The notes beneath the pieces are model-generated. The model worked only from the letters and a program-made list of their open reading frames with translations, had not been told where the DNA came from and made no database searches. DNA of 38,734 nucleotides from Magnetovibrio sp. (lineage in GTDB: Bacteria; Pseudomonadota; Alphaproteobacteria; Rhodospirillales; Magnetovibrionaceae): contig JANQJR010000054.1 in assembly GCA_028281525.1 (NCBI GenBank), positions 1 through 38,734 on the forward strand, given 5' to 3'. How positions within the stretch are numbered: the first letter of the stretch is position 1; each line of letters opens with the position of its first letter. Positions 20,526 through 29,100 of this stretch are shown here, piece by piece. The translations under genes and the position numbers were made by a program.

Positions 20526-20729
20526 ATGGGCGACGAGCAGCGCAAATCCACCCGCAGGCACAACGCGGACCGCCGTCACCAAGAAGGCCGGCGCATCGCC
20601 GCCGAAGACCGCCGCCAAGATTACCACACCGTCGATGAAGAACGCCGCTCATGGGAAGAGCGGCGCAGCGGCGCAGAGCGGCGTGAAGAGGAACGCCGGT
20701 CGGGCCGTGACCGGCGCGACGAGGCTTAG
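20526..20729 (+). CDS. Small highly charged protein with RRxxDRR-type repeats
   Basis: The ATG at 20526 follows AAGGGG at a good distance and encodes 67 residues, of which nearly two thirds are R, E, D, H or K. The pattern RR-x3-RR recurs every 6-9 residues (STRRHNADRR, EERRSWEERR, GAERREEERR, GRDRRDEA). It is probably a charged helix or disordered protein; nucleic acid or polyanion binding is possible. Coding status is supported only by the ribosome binding site and the absence of an overlapping gene. No family recognised. Confidence 0.5.
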   Translation: MGDEQRKSTRRHNADRRHQEGRRIAAEDRRQDYHTVDEERRSWEERRSGAERREEERRSGRDRRDEA

Positions 20730-20759
20730 CCTTGCTTGGGCCTTGCCCTTCTTCGGAGC

Positions 20760-21452
20760 TTACCCTTCTTCGGGAATGTGCTTCCACCAGGCCGACTGGT
20801 TGATGGAGAAGACCGGCAGGTAATGCTTGACCTTGGTGGTCGGCACGACCTGCTTGATCTGGTTGTCGAGCACGTAAGGCTTACCCTTGTAATACACCAC
20901 CAAGATCGCGTGACCGATCTTCAGGTTCAAATCCTTGACCGCCACCACGCGCAAGTCTTCGTCCTTGTAGCCCAAAAGCCTGAGCGACATGTACTTGGCG
21001 ATGGCGTAATCTTCGCAATCGCCGAACTTGGCCATGAATTCACCCGGCGTCGCCCAGAAATCCTTCTTGCCCCAGTTGACCGGGTCGGTGATGTAGGGCG
21101 CGCGGTTCATGTAGTCGTTGATTTCGCGGATTTGGGTGACCAAGTCCTTGTCCTTGATACCCTTCAAGAACTTGATCCACTTGTCGAAATTGCACTTGTT
21201 CAGTTCATCGTCGCCGCATTTGCCCTTTTTCGCGGCGGCTTTTTCCTTGGAATAGCGCTCCAGAGCCGTATTCCACTTCTTGAACGCCTTCATTTTCGTG
21301 GATTTGGTCTCGGTCGTGTCGAAAAAGCTGGGCTCGCCCTTCGCCTGCGCCTGAGTGGGCCAGGACGCAACCATAAAGGCGCACAAAGCCGCGCCACATA
21401 GGGCTATGGCGCGGGCATGATGAAGGCATCTGAAAGGCCTTTTTCGGGGCAT
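20760..21452 (-). CDS. LapG-type bacterial transglutaminase-like cysteine protease (BTLCP)
   Basis: The 230-residue product has a signal peptide (about 14-37, ASWPTQAQA) and the BTLCP catalytic domain: C146 in FGDCEDYAIAKY, H181 in KIGHAILVVY, and D196 in YVLDNQ. D145 and E147 flank the cysteine as in the calcium site of LapG enzymes. LapG is a periplasmic calcium-dependent protease that cuts the N-terminal retention module of giant type I secreted adhesins, releasing biofilm cells. The start ATG at 21452 has AGGAATCG upstream; the frame is open to 21545 but the extension is not signal-like. It is divergent from the degenerate HD-GYP sensor gene and 4.7 kb from the giant adhesin, which is the natural substrate candidate. 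Length and motifs are normal. Confidence 0.88.
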   Translation of the reverse strand: MPRKRPFRCLHHARAIALCGAALCAFMVASWPTQAQAKGEPSFFDTTETKSTKMKAFKKWNTALERYSKEKAAAKKGKCGDDELNKCNFDKWIKFLKGIKDKDLVTQIREINDYMNRAPYITDPVNWGKKDFWATPGEFMAKFGDCEDYAIAKYMSLRLLGYKDEDLRVVAVKDLNLKIGHAILVVYYKGKPYVLDNQIKQVVPTTKVKHYLPVFSINQSAWWKHIPEEG

Positions 21453-21629
21453 ATGGGCGATTCCTGGCGCTATGAACATCCCACCCACCACTATACCCTG
21501 CCGGAGCGCTGTTGTGCAAAGCCATATTCCCCTTTGAAAGCCCAAAGGAATGCCGGTAGAGTCCCAGAATCATTGATTGATCGTTGATTGGCCGGTGCCT
21601 TCGCACCGCAACATCAAGGGGAGAGGCCC

Positions 21630-23867
21630 GTGTCCAACGACGCCGCCGAAAAAGAGCAGGACAGCACCGAAAAAGCCGAGGAACAGCTCGAGGACGCCAA
21701 GCGCCCCATCAACAAGTTCGTGTTCATCGGCGTCATCGTCATGCTCGCCGCCGTGGGCGGGTCGATTTACGCCGCCTTCCAGTTCGTCGAGGACGAACGC
21801 ACCCGCGCGCTGACCGAATGGCAAATCCGCTTAGGAATCGTCGCAGACTCCCGTTCCGCCGCCATCAACGATTGGCAGGAAGACAACTTCCGCACCATGC
21901 GTGAACTGGCGGAAAACGCGTCGCTGCAACTCTATATGAGCGAAATCGCCGCGGCCAAAGCTCCCGCCGCTCCGGACGACGAAGAAGACCCCTTCGCCAT
22001 CGCCGGATCGGACGGCGCGGCGGAAACCACCTATCTGCGCAACATCCTCACCGCCACAGCGGAACGCACCGGCTTCAAACCGCCGGTGGAGGCCGCCGAA
22101 GTGGCCGCCAACATCGAACGCGCCGGCGTCGCGGGCTTAGGGCTATTGGACGCCGAAGGCCTGCCCGTGGCCTCCAGCCCGGGCATGCCGCCGATGGTCG
22201 GGCGCTTGAAGGAAGCCGCCATGATGGCGCTCGAAGGCCAGCCCACGGTGGTCGACATTTACATCGGCCCGTCGGGCCTGCCGACCATCGGCTTCGCCAT
22301 GCCCGTTTACGGCATTCAAGACGACGGCCCCGGCGCCAAGGGCATCGGCGCGGTGATCGGCGTCAAGATCGTCGATGAAGAGTTCTTCGCCCTGCTCGTC
22401 CAGCCGGGCCAACTGACCGAAACGTCGGAAACCTATTTGGTGCGCAAGGAAGGCATCACGGCGCAGTACCTCTCGCCCTTGAAGGACGGCACGCCGCCGC
22501 TCAAACGCGCGCTGGCCATGGATACGCCGGACTTAGGCGCGGCCTTCGCCATCAACTCACCGGGCGGTTTCGCCATCAAGCGCGACTACCTGGGCGCGGA
22601 GGTTCTGATGACGTCCCGCCCCATCGCGGGTGTGCCGTGGGTGCTGGTGCGCAAGATCAACCGCGCCGAAGCCCTGGCGGAAACGGAAACCCGCCTCAAC
22701 ACCCTGCTCACTGTGTTCATCCTCATCATCGTCGGCGTCACGGTCGCGGTGTTCGCGGTGTGGCGGCACGGCTCGTCGCTGCGCGCCACCCAGGCGGCGC
22801 AGAACTTCAAGCTGTCTTCAGAACGCTTCGAGAACCTATCGAAGTTCATGAACCTGATTTCCAACTCCCACCCGGCGGGCATCGTCGCGGTCAGTCAGGA
22901 CACCTCCTACACCTACGCCAACGAACCGGCGGCGCAAGAGGCCGGTATTGCCGTCGAAGACATGATGGGCAAGACCATGGCCGCGGTGATGGGGCCGATC
23001 AAGGCGCAGGTCTATACCGAAATCAACGACAAGATTCTCAAGCGCTTCATCGAAACCGACGACCGCGATGCATGCCGCCAGATGCACATCAACATTTTCG
23101 GCGACGACGATGACGAGGACGCGGAAGAGCTGAAGGTCATCAAGTCCGATCACATCCCGCTCCGTGGTGACCGTGACCACCCACCGGGCATTTTGATGAT
23201 TTTGGAAGACATCACGGAACTGACCCGCGAGCGGCGGCGTAGCGAAAAGATGCTGCGCCAACTGATAGACACCTTGGTCAGCGTGGTGGACCGGCGCGAC
23301 CCGTTCTCCGCCAACCATTCTCAACACGTGGCGGAAGTCGCCAAGGCGATCGCGGAAGAAATGGGCAAGGACGAATTGACCGCCAAGACCGTGGACATCG
23401 CAGGCAGCCTGATGAACCTGGGCAAAATCTTCATTCCGCCCGATCTCTTGACCAAAACCGGCGACTTGACCCCGGAAGAGCGTCAGACCCTGATGTCGAG
23501 CTACTTGGTCAGTGTGGACCTGTTGAAAGACGTGACCTTCGAAGGCCCCGTGGTGGACACCATCCGCGACATGGGCGAAACGTGGGACGGCAAGGGACCG
23601 CTGGGCAAGGAAGGCGAGACTATTCTGGACACGGCACGCATCCTGGCGGTCGCCAACGCCTTCGTCGGCATGGCCAGCGCGCGTGCGTACCGCGATGCCA
23701 TGCCGTTTGAAAAAGTATCCGACATTCTGTTGGGCGATACCGGCACCAAGTTCGACCGCAAGCCCGTTTCGGCCTTGATCAACTTCCTGGAAAACCGCGA
23801 CGGCAAGGAAAAGTGGGCGCATTACCGCGAGCGCCCTGAGGTCGAAGAAGGCGAGGACACGGCTTAA
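21630..23867 (+). CDS. Membrane sensor with large periplasmic domain, PAS and degenerate HD-GYP domain
   Basis: The 745-residue product starts at GTG 21630 after AAGGGGAGAGG. Order: acidic cytoplasmic N-terminus (1-27), TM1 (29-51), periplasmic sensor of about 300 residues (52-357, dCache-like), TM2 (359-378), PAS-like domain (about 398-530) ending LEDITELTRERRR, and an HD-GYP-type domain (540-722). HD-GYP enzymes hydrolyse c-di-GMP. Here the HD dyad is replaced (LMN at 594-596 in place of LHD), the HHExxDGxGYP motif reads RDMGETWDGKGPLG (646-659), and the later VADxFDAL is VANAFVGM. Only the first histidine (H563) and FDRKPVSALINF are kept. Loss of metal ligands argues against catalysis. It may be a nucleotide or protein-binding sensor controlling the divergent BTLCP protease, by analogy with LapD; that is inference. 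Confidence 0.85.
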   Translation: MSNDAAEKEQDSTEKAEEQLEDAKRPINKFVFIGVIVMLAAVGGSIYAAFQFVEDERTRALTEWQIRLGIVADSRSAAINDWQEDNFRTMRELAENASLQLYMSEIAAAKAPAAPDDEEDPFAIAGSDGAAETTYLRNILTATAERTGFKPPVEAAEVAANIERAGVAGLGLLDAEGLPVASSPGMPPMVGRLKEAAMMALEGQPTVVDIYIGPSGLPTIGFAMPVYGIQDDGPGAKGIGAVIGVKIVDEEFFALLVQPGQLTETSETYLVRKEGITAQYLSPLKDGTPPLKRALAMDTPDLGAAFAINSPGGFAIKRDYLGAEVLMTSRPIAGVPWVLVRKINRAEALAETETRLNTLLTVFILIIVGVTVAVFAVWRHGSSLRATQAAQNFKLSSERFENLSKFMNLISNSHPAGIVAVSQDTSYTYANEPAAQEAGIAVEDMMGKTMAAVMGPIKAQVYTEINDKILKRFIETDDRDACRQMHINIFGDDDDEDAEELKVIKSDHIPLRGDRDHPPGILMILEDITELTRERRRSEKMLRQLIDTLVSVVDRRDPFSANHSQHVAEVAKAIAEEMGKDELTAKTVDIAGSLMNLGKIFIPPDLLTKTGDLTPEERQTLMSSYLVSVDLLKDVTFEGPVVDTIRDMGETWDGKGPLGKEGETILDTARILAVANAFVGMASARAYRDAMPFEKVSDILLGDTGTKFDRKPVSALINFLENRDGKEKWAHYRERPEVEEGEDTA

Positions 23868-23882
23868 AAGCCGCCGCTTCGA

Positions 23883-24089
23883 TTACACCACCGAAATGCC
23901 TTCAATGACGAACCCGTCTTCGGGCGGGTACTTGTCGCGCGCCTTGTGCAACGCGCCGTCTTCATCATCGGCCCTGATCTCGATGTAGTGGCTGTCGCCC
24001 CAATCATCTTTGAAGGTGCGGTGGTGCAGGCCTTCACGCAACTTGTCGCGGACCTGCTCGTTGTAGATGACCACTTCAAAAGTAAACAT
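23883..24089 (-). CDS. Small hypothetical protein
   Basis: The ATG at 24089, preceded by GGAAAGGA, gives 68 residues: MFTFEVVIYNEQVRDKLREG..., then a DWGDSHYIEIRADDEDGALHKARDKYPPEDGFVIEGISVV region. The mix of strands and helices suggests a small folded alpha/beta protein, and the style is that of conserved alphaproteobacterial hypotheticals. No family is recognised. It is convergent with the degenerate HD-GYP gene (15 bp between stops). An in-frame ATG at 24146 would add 19 residues without a ribosome binding site. Confidence 0.7.
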   Translation of the reverse strand: MFTFEVVIYNEQVRDKLREGLHHRTFKDDWGDSHYIEIRADDEDGALHKARDKYPPEDGFVIEGISVV

Positions 24090-24195
24090 GCATAGTCCTT
24101 TCCATCTCGCGATTATACATGTCTCATGAACAGGTGTCTGTGACATTCATCACACCAATGCCCACCTCTGTTTTTTTCATAAAAACAGCCGTCTA

Positions 24196-24209
24196 CGGCC
24201 GGAAGGCCG
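24196..24209 (-). terminator. Weak hairpin after the PLP-like gene
   Basis: CGGCC and GGCCG form a short stem with a GGAA loop (5' to 3' on plus). On the minus strand a TGTTTTTATG sequence follows about 8 nt later. The gap makes termination uncertain. Confidence 0.25.
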
Positions 24210-24214
24210 CCGCT

Positions 24215-25747
24215 TTACCCTTCCTCCTCAACCCTGTCTTCGGGCGCATTCTTGGCAATCTGCGGATAGGCTTTGCGCAATGCCGGGAAATCGGGATAAC
24301 GCGCCAAGTCCTGAAACAACTGGATGACGCCATCGCGGGATGGCCCTTGGCGCGCACCCATGGCGACACGCAACGTGCTGTGTTTGAGGCCGCGGACAAA
24401 GCCCATTTCAAACCGGTGACCGCGAAAACCGAAACTGCTGCCCGACAGCAGACAAAGCCTGCGTGTTTGCGCTTCGAACTCCAATACGGCGCGCAAAAAC
24501 GCCCGCGCGCTGTCATGGTCGCTCGCATAGCGCAAGTTCACGTAAGGCGCGTTGGCCCACGGCTTGTCACGGTTCACGTCCAAACACGGATGAATGATCT
24601 GGGTGATCAAGCCGCTCCCTTGCGCAAGGGTTTTCTGAAGACCGCGCGCAAACGCCCGGTTGTTTTCAAAGACAACGGCGGAATGGCGCTCAAAAGCATC
24701 TCGGTCCAGGAAAAACGGCGCACTGAGTGCGGCGTATTCATCTTCAGAGAGCGCCGCACCAACGGTCGTGCGGGCCACACGCAGGTTATGCTCGAAACGC
24801 TCAAGACGGTCCACCTGATCAGGTGTGTCCGGCGCCAACAGGCGCACCAACCCCACGTTGGAAAGCTCCAGGCCTTCTTGATCCAGCTTAACGCCGGAAC
24901 GCACCTCTATCACCAAAGCGGGTGGGTACGGTCCCAGCGAGCGGCACAAATCCTCCACGCGGAAGGACGGCCCCGTCAGGGACGTATCGACCAAGATCAC
25001 GCAGGGGCGTTTTTGCCGGCGCAACTTCCACGCCCGCACGAACGCCTCAAGATCGAAAACGTCCAGATCTATGTCCGCCGCAACCGGCTCAATCAAGATA
25101 AAGTCGGTGACACCCAATTCCACAGCCTTACACAGGCCGCTCTGGCTTGCGTGTTTACGGCCGTGAAAATAGGCGTCGCAAGATAGCCGCAGCAATTTGG
25201 TGATTTCAAAATACCCGCCAAACCAATGGAGCGACAAAGGCCCCTTGGGGCGCGGCCAGATTTGAGTTCCGGTTGCACGATAGACCTGCAAAATCGTGGC
25301 GATTGCGGCCATACCGCTGGCAAAGACGGCGGTGCGTCCGCACCACCCCTCAGGGGCCGGTGTTTGTGCCGCCAAGCGTTGCTCGATGTGCACGGGCTTG
25401 ATCCACCGGTCATACGGATACCCGACCCTTAGACTGCCGGGAAGACGTTTGTGCTGAGCATGTGGCGGCGACATCATATAGCTGCTTGACAGCGCATAAA
25501 CCTGTCTGAGCCAAAGCCGCCGCAATTTCAGGGCGAGCCCCTCTAGTTTGAGCTCCCCCAACAAACTTTCCAAGTCGGGAGCCTGCGTGAGCGCTTCGAC
25601 CTCGGCACGCCAACCGTCGATTGCCCAAGACGTTGCCAAGGCTTTCGCCCCGGCGTTCGCATCACTGCCCGCGCTGAAGACGCGTGCCATGCCATCCGCC
25701 AAGGCAAGCAGACGCCGACATTCATCCAGGCAAGGTGTACCACGCAT
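24215..25747 (-). CDS. Atypical PLP-dependent fold-type I protein (Cys/Met-metabolism-like)
   Basis: The 510-residue product resembles PLP-dependent gamma-family enzymes in outline: GRTAVFASGMAAIATIL (137-153, cofactor-phosphate region), HWFGGYFEITKLL (174-186), ILVDTSLTGPSF (251-262) with D254 as the pyridine-nitrogen ligand candidate, and RSGVKLDQEGLELSNVG (283-299) with K287 as Schiff-base lysine candidate, 33 residues after D254. It differs from true cystathionine synthases by about 110 extra N-terminal residues that are helical and unassigned. Substrate unknown. The ATG at 25747 sits 3 bp from the end of an inverted-repeat element, with an in-frame TAA inside the element, so the original 5' end or promoter may have been lost. 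M20 is an alternative start. Confidence 0.7.
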   Translation of the reverse strand: MRGTPCLDECRRLLALADGMARVFSAGSDANAGAKALATSWAIDGWRAEVEALTQAPDLESLLGELKLEGLALKLRRLWLRQVYALSSSYMMSPPHAQHKRLPGSLRVGYPYDRWIKPVHIEQRLAAQTPAPEGWCGRTAVFASGMAAIATILQVYRATGTQIWPRPKGPLSLHWFGGYFEITKLLRLSCDAYFHGRKHASQSGLCKAVELGVTDFILIEPVAADIDLDVFDLEAFVRAWKLRRQKRPCVILVDTSLTGPSFRVEDLCRSLGPYPPALVIEVRSGVKLDQEGLELSNVGLVRLLAPDTPDQVDRLERFEHNLRVARTTVGAALSEDEYAALSAPFFLDRDAFERHSAVVFENNRAFARGLQKTLAQGSGLITQIIHPCLDVNRDKPWANAPYVNLRYASDHDSARAFLRAVLEFEAQTRRLCLLSGSSFGFRGHRFEMGFVRGLKHSTLRVAMGARQGPSRDGVIQLFQDLARYPDFPALRKAYPQIAKNAPEDRVEEEG

Positions 25748-25749
25748 TA

Positions 25750-26013
25750 GGATCCGGACCCATTATTGTGATGCGCTTGGCGGCGGCGATTTTTCGTTTG
25801 GACGAGGCGACAAGACCGCCGTCATGCCATTCATGACAAGGGGTTGTGAACGACGTCCAAATGAAAAAGCGCCCCGTCCTGGGGATTTGTGAAAACCGTC
25901 CCCTGAACGGCGTCAAAACCGCTTGAAAGTGGTGTCGCACTTCCGGCGCGCCTTTTCCTTGTCAGGAAACGGTTTTCACAAACCAAACGCAACAGAATAA
26001 TGAGTCCGGACCC
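25750..26013. mobile_element. MITE-like inverted-repeat element (about 264 bp)
   Basis: The ends are imperfect terminal inverted repeats: 25750-25780 and 25983-26013 align over 31 bp with about six mismatches, sharing TCCGGAC, CATTATT and TTGG blocks in order. A second pair, 25886-25906 and 25962-25982, matches in inverted orientation at 19 of 21 positions, including a perfect TTTGTGAAAACCGT. Further dyads lie inside (GTTTGGACG with CGTCCAAAT; GTCATG with CATGAC). There is no transposase gene, and short open frames inside do not look coding. This is the form of a non-autonomous transposable element. A target duplication is not evident. It separates the PLP gene from the adhesin gene and touches the former's start. 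Confidence 0.6.
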
Positions 26014-26050
26014 TCGTTTAAGTATCGAAATCTGCGCCCCGGCACAATAG

Positions 26051-26090
26051 TCATCAAAAACAAAGGCGGCCCCCGGAAGGGGCCGCCGTT
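26051..26090 (-). terminator. Rho-independent terminator of the giant adhesin gene
   Basis: On the minus strand GGCGGCCCC and GGGGCCGCC pair (26065-26087) around a short loop, followed by TTTGTTTTTGA. It is 29 bp after the adhesin stop. A second small dyad, ATAAGCCG with CGGCTTAT (26101-26120), overlaps the stop codon. Confidence 0.85.
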
Positions 26091-26116
26091 TGCTTGAGAC
26101 ATAAGCCGAATCCGGC

Positions 26117-29100
26117 TTATTCGATGGGCGGATCGCCACCGCCATCGCCGTTATCGGTCACGGTGTAGCCGTCGGAGGTGTCACTGTCGTCCGGATCGTA
26201 GTCCTCCAGATCGTTCTTCGCCCCGATCGGCGCGGCACCGCCGTAGTCGTCCGCGGTGTCGCCGTCGGTGAGCGCGCTGATGTCGTACTCCTCGCCTTCG
26301 AAGGTCAGCGTATCGCTGTCTTCGAACATTGCGGCCAACGGATCCAACGCATCTTCCGATGTATCGCCGGTCACATCGTCGTCGTCATCCGCATCATCCG
26401 GCAGCACCACGTCGATGGTGGACTCGCTGGTGGCCGTATCGCCGTTGGATTCGGTTGAGGTGACCGAAACCGTAAGCGAGAAGTTCGCATCGACCGTATC
26501 GCTGACCTGCAAGGTCAAATCCGTCAGATCGTTCGAACTTAACGTCCAGGTACCATCTTCGTTGTCCGTACCGGCGCTGAAGGATGCACCGTCGGGAACG
26601 CCGGAGATGGTCACGTCGGAAAGCGTTTCCGAACCACCGTCTGTGTCGTTCAAACCAGTGTCGATGGTGATGTCATAAGTCAGCATCAAGCCTTCATCCG
26701 GGTTGCTGTCCTCCATGTCGTCCAGTTCGTACTGCCCGTCCATGAATTGGAAGGTCTCGACATCTTCAACCAAGTTGACGCCATCCGCGCCACCGTTCAA
26801 GTGCTCGACCACATACTGGCCGTTGCCCATGTCGGTGAACAGATATTCGTCACGCGCGGCGGTGAACACCAAGGTGTCGGTGCCGGAGCCACCGTCGATC
26901 TTGTCGTTGCCGCCACCGGCGATGATGACGTCGTCATCCTTGCCGCCGTCAATGTCGTCGTTGCCGGCGCCGCTGACGATAAAGTCGTCGCCGTCGCCGC
27001 CTTCGATTTCATTGTTGCCGGAGCCGCCGAAGAGATAGTCGTCGCCGCTATCGCCTTCGAGGTTGTCGTCCCCGGCGCCGCCGAAGATCAGATCGTCACC
27101 CTTACCACCTTCGATATCGTCGGCACCGCCCTTACCGGCCAGGACGTCATCGCCCTTTTCGCCATCGACATCGTTGTTGGTTCCGTCACCGATCCACTCG
27201 TCATCCTTGTCGGACTGATCGTCTTCTTTTTCGTCCGAACCGGCGTTCGCACCGGCACCCGCACCGAAGGTGATGCTGTCGTAATCCGTGCTGGAGCCTG
27301 CGACCGGATCGCCGATATCGGTATCCAGGGTCGGCGCCTGGGCTTCCGGCGCCTGAACTTCCGGCACCTCCGCCGTCACCGTGTGCGAGACGGACGAGGT
27401 GTCGCCATTGCTATCGGTCGCCGTCGCCGTCACCGTGACGTCGAAGTCCGCCGTTACGGCACTGGTGGCCGAGATGGTCAAGCCGTCCAGTTGGCCGCTG
27501 GTGAGCGTCCAACTGCCGTTGCCGTTGTCCGTGCCAGCCGATAGACTCGCACCGCTCGGCAGACCGCCGACCGTGATCGACAGGGTTTCCGAACCATCGG
27601 TGTCGGTCAACGCCGACGTGATATCCAGATCGAAGGATGTGGTATCCGAACTCCAATCATCGCCTGTGGTGATGACGAAGTTGTCAAGATCGATACCTTC
27701 GGATTCGGACGTTGCATCCACTTCGAATTCGACCTCCAATTGGCCGTTTTCATCCAACGTACCCGTGACCGAATGGCTACCGAAACCGCTGGAGATATCG
27801 AGCACCTCCGTGCCGTTCAGCGACATCATGAAGTAATCCTGCGAACTGCCGCTGGAATCCCAAGTGCCATAGGTGCTGGTGTCGAAGGTGATGGTGACCG
27901 TCTCACCGGCATGGTCCGCACCGAAGTCGAAAGTCTTGGTGCCGGTGTCGTTGTGGTCGATCTCCATCTTACCGTCGTAGCTTCCAACATAGCCGCTCCA
28001 ACCGGACACGCCGCTGTTGAAGTCCTCGGACACCAACGTTTCGCCCGGCGCGGTGCCGCTATCGGCGTCGCCGATGCTGACGGTCAGCGTCGGAGCATCA
28101 GCCACGGCGGTGACCGCAACGGTCGAGGTCGCACTGGCTTCCAGCCCGGTCGAGGACGTCGCCGTGACGGTCAAATTCAGCGTACCGCTGTAGTCGCCTT
28201 CCGGCGTGATGCTCAAGCCGTCCAATTGGGCGTTGGTGAGCGTCCAGGTGCCGTCGCCATTTTTAGTGCCCGCCGACAGGCTTGCGCCGGACGGAACACC
28301 GTCGATGGTGATGCTTTCGGCGTCGGTCGCGGTGATGTCGAGCACGATGGTGCCGTCTTCATTGCCCGAAACGTTGACCGAGGTGACTGTCGGCATCGTT
28401 GGCATATCCGCCGTCACCGTATACTGCGCGGTCGCGGTGTCGCCATTGCTATCGGTCGCCGTCGCCGTCACCGTGACGTCGAAGTCCGCCGTCACCGTAT
28501 CGGAGGCCGAGATGGTCAAGCCGTCCAGTTGTCCGCTGGTCAGCGTCCAACTGCCGTTGCCGTTATCCGTACCGGCGGACAAGCTCGCGCCGCTCGGCAG
28601 GCCGCTGACCGTGATCGACAGAGTTTCCGAACCGTCGGTGTCGGTCAACGCAGACGTGATGTCCAAATCGAACGTGTTGCCCGTCGCGGTGCCGTCACCC
28701 ATGAAGTCCGCGACACCCTGGTCGTACAGGCTCTCGACATCGTCGGCGGAAAGCTGCGTATCGTAGATGGCAATGTCGTCCATGTGGCCGTTGAAGTAAT
28801 CCTTCAGATTGTTGGCCACATTGTCGCCGCTGGACCATTGGTTGGTGCCGAACGTCCATGGGTTGTCATTGCCTTCCAGGCCGCGCGTCCAACTGCTGTC
28901 GGAAGCGACGGGGTCACCGTTCAGATAAATCCGCGCGCCATCGTCGCCCCAGGTGACCGTCACCTGGTTCCACTCATGCGAGGACACGTCGCCGCCATAC
29001 AGCTCGGTCTGATCGTTGGTGCCCTGCATGCGCAGGTACATTTCACCGTTCTGCACAAACAGGCCGAAGTGGCCGCCGTCGTCGTAGTAGCTGGAGTCCG

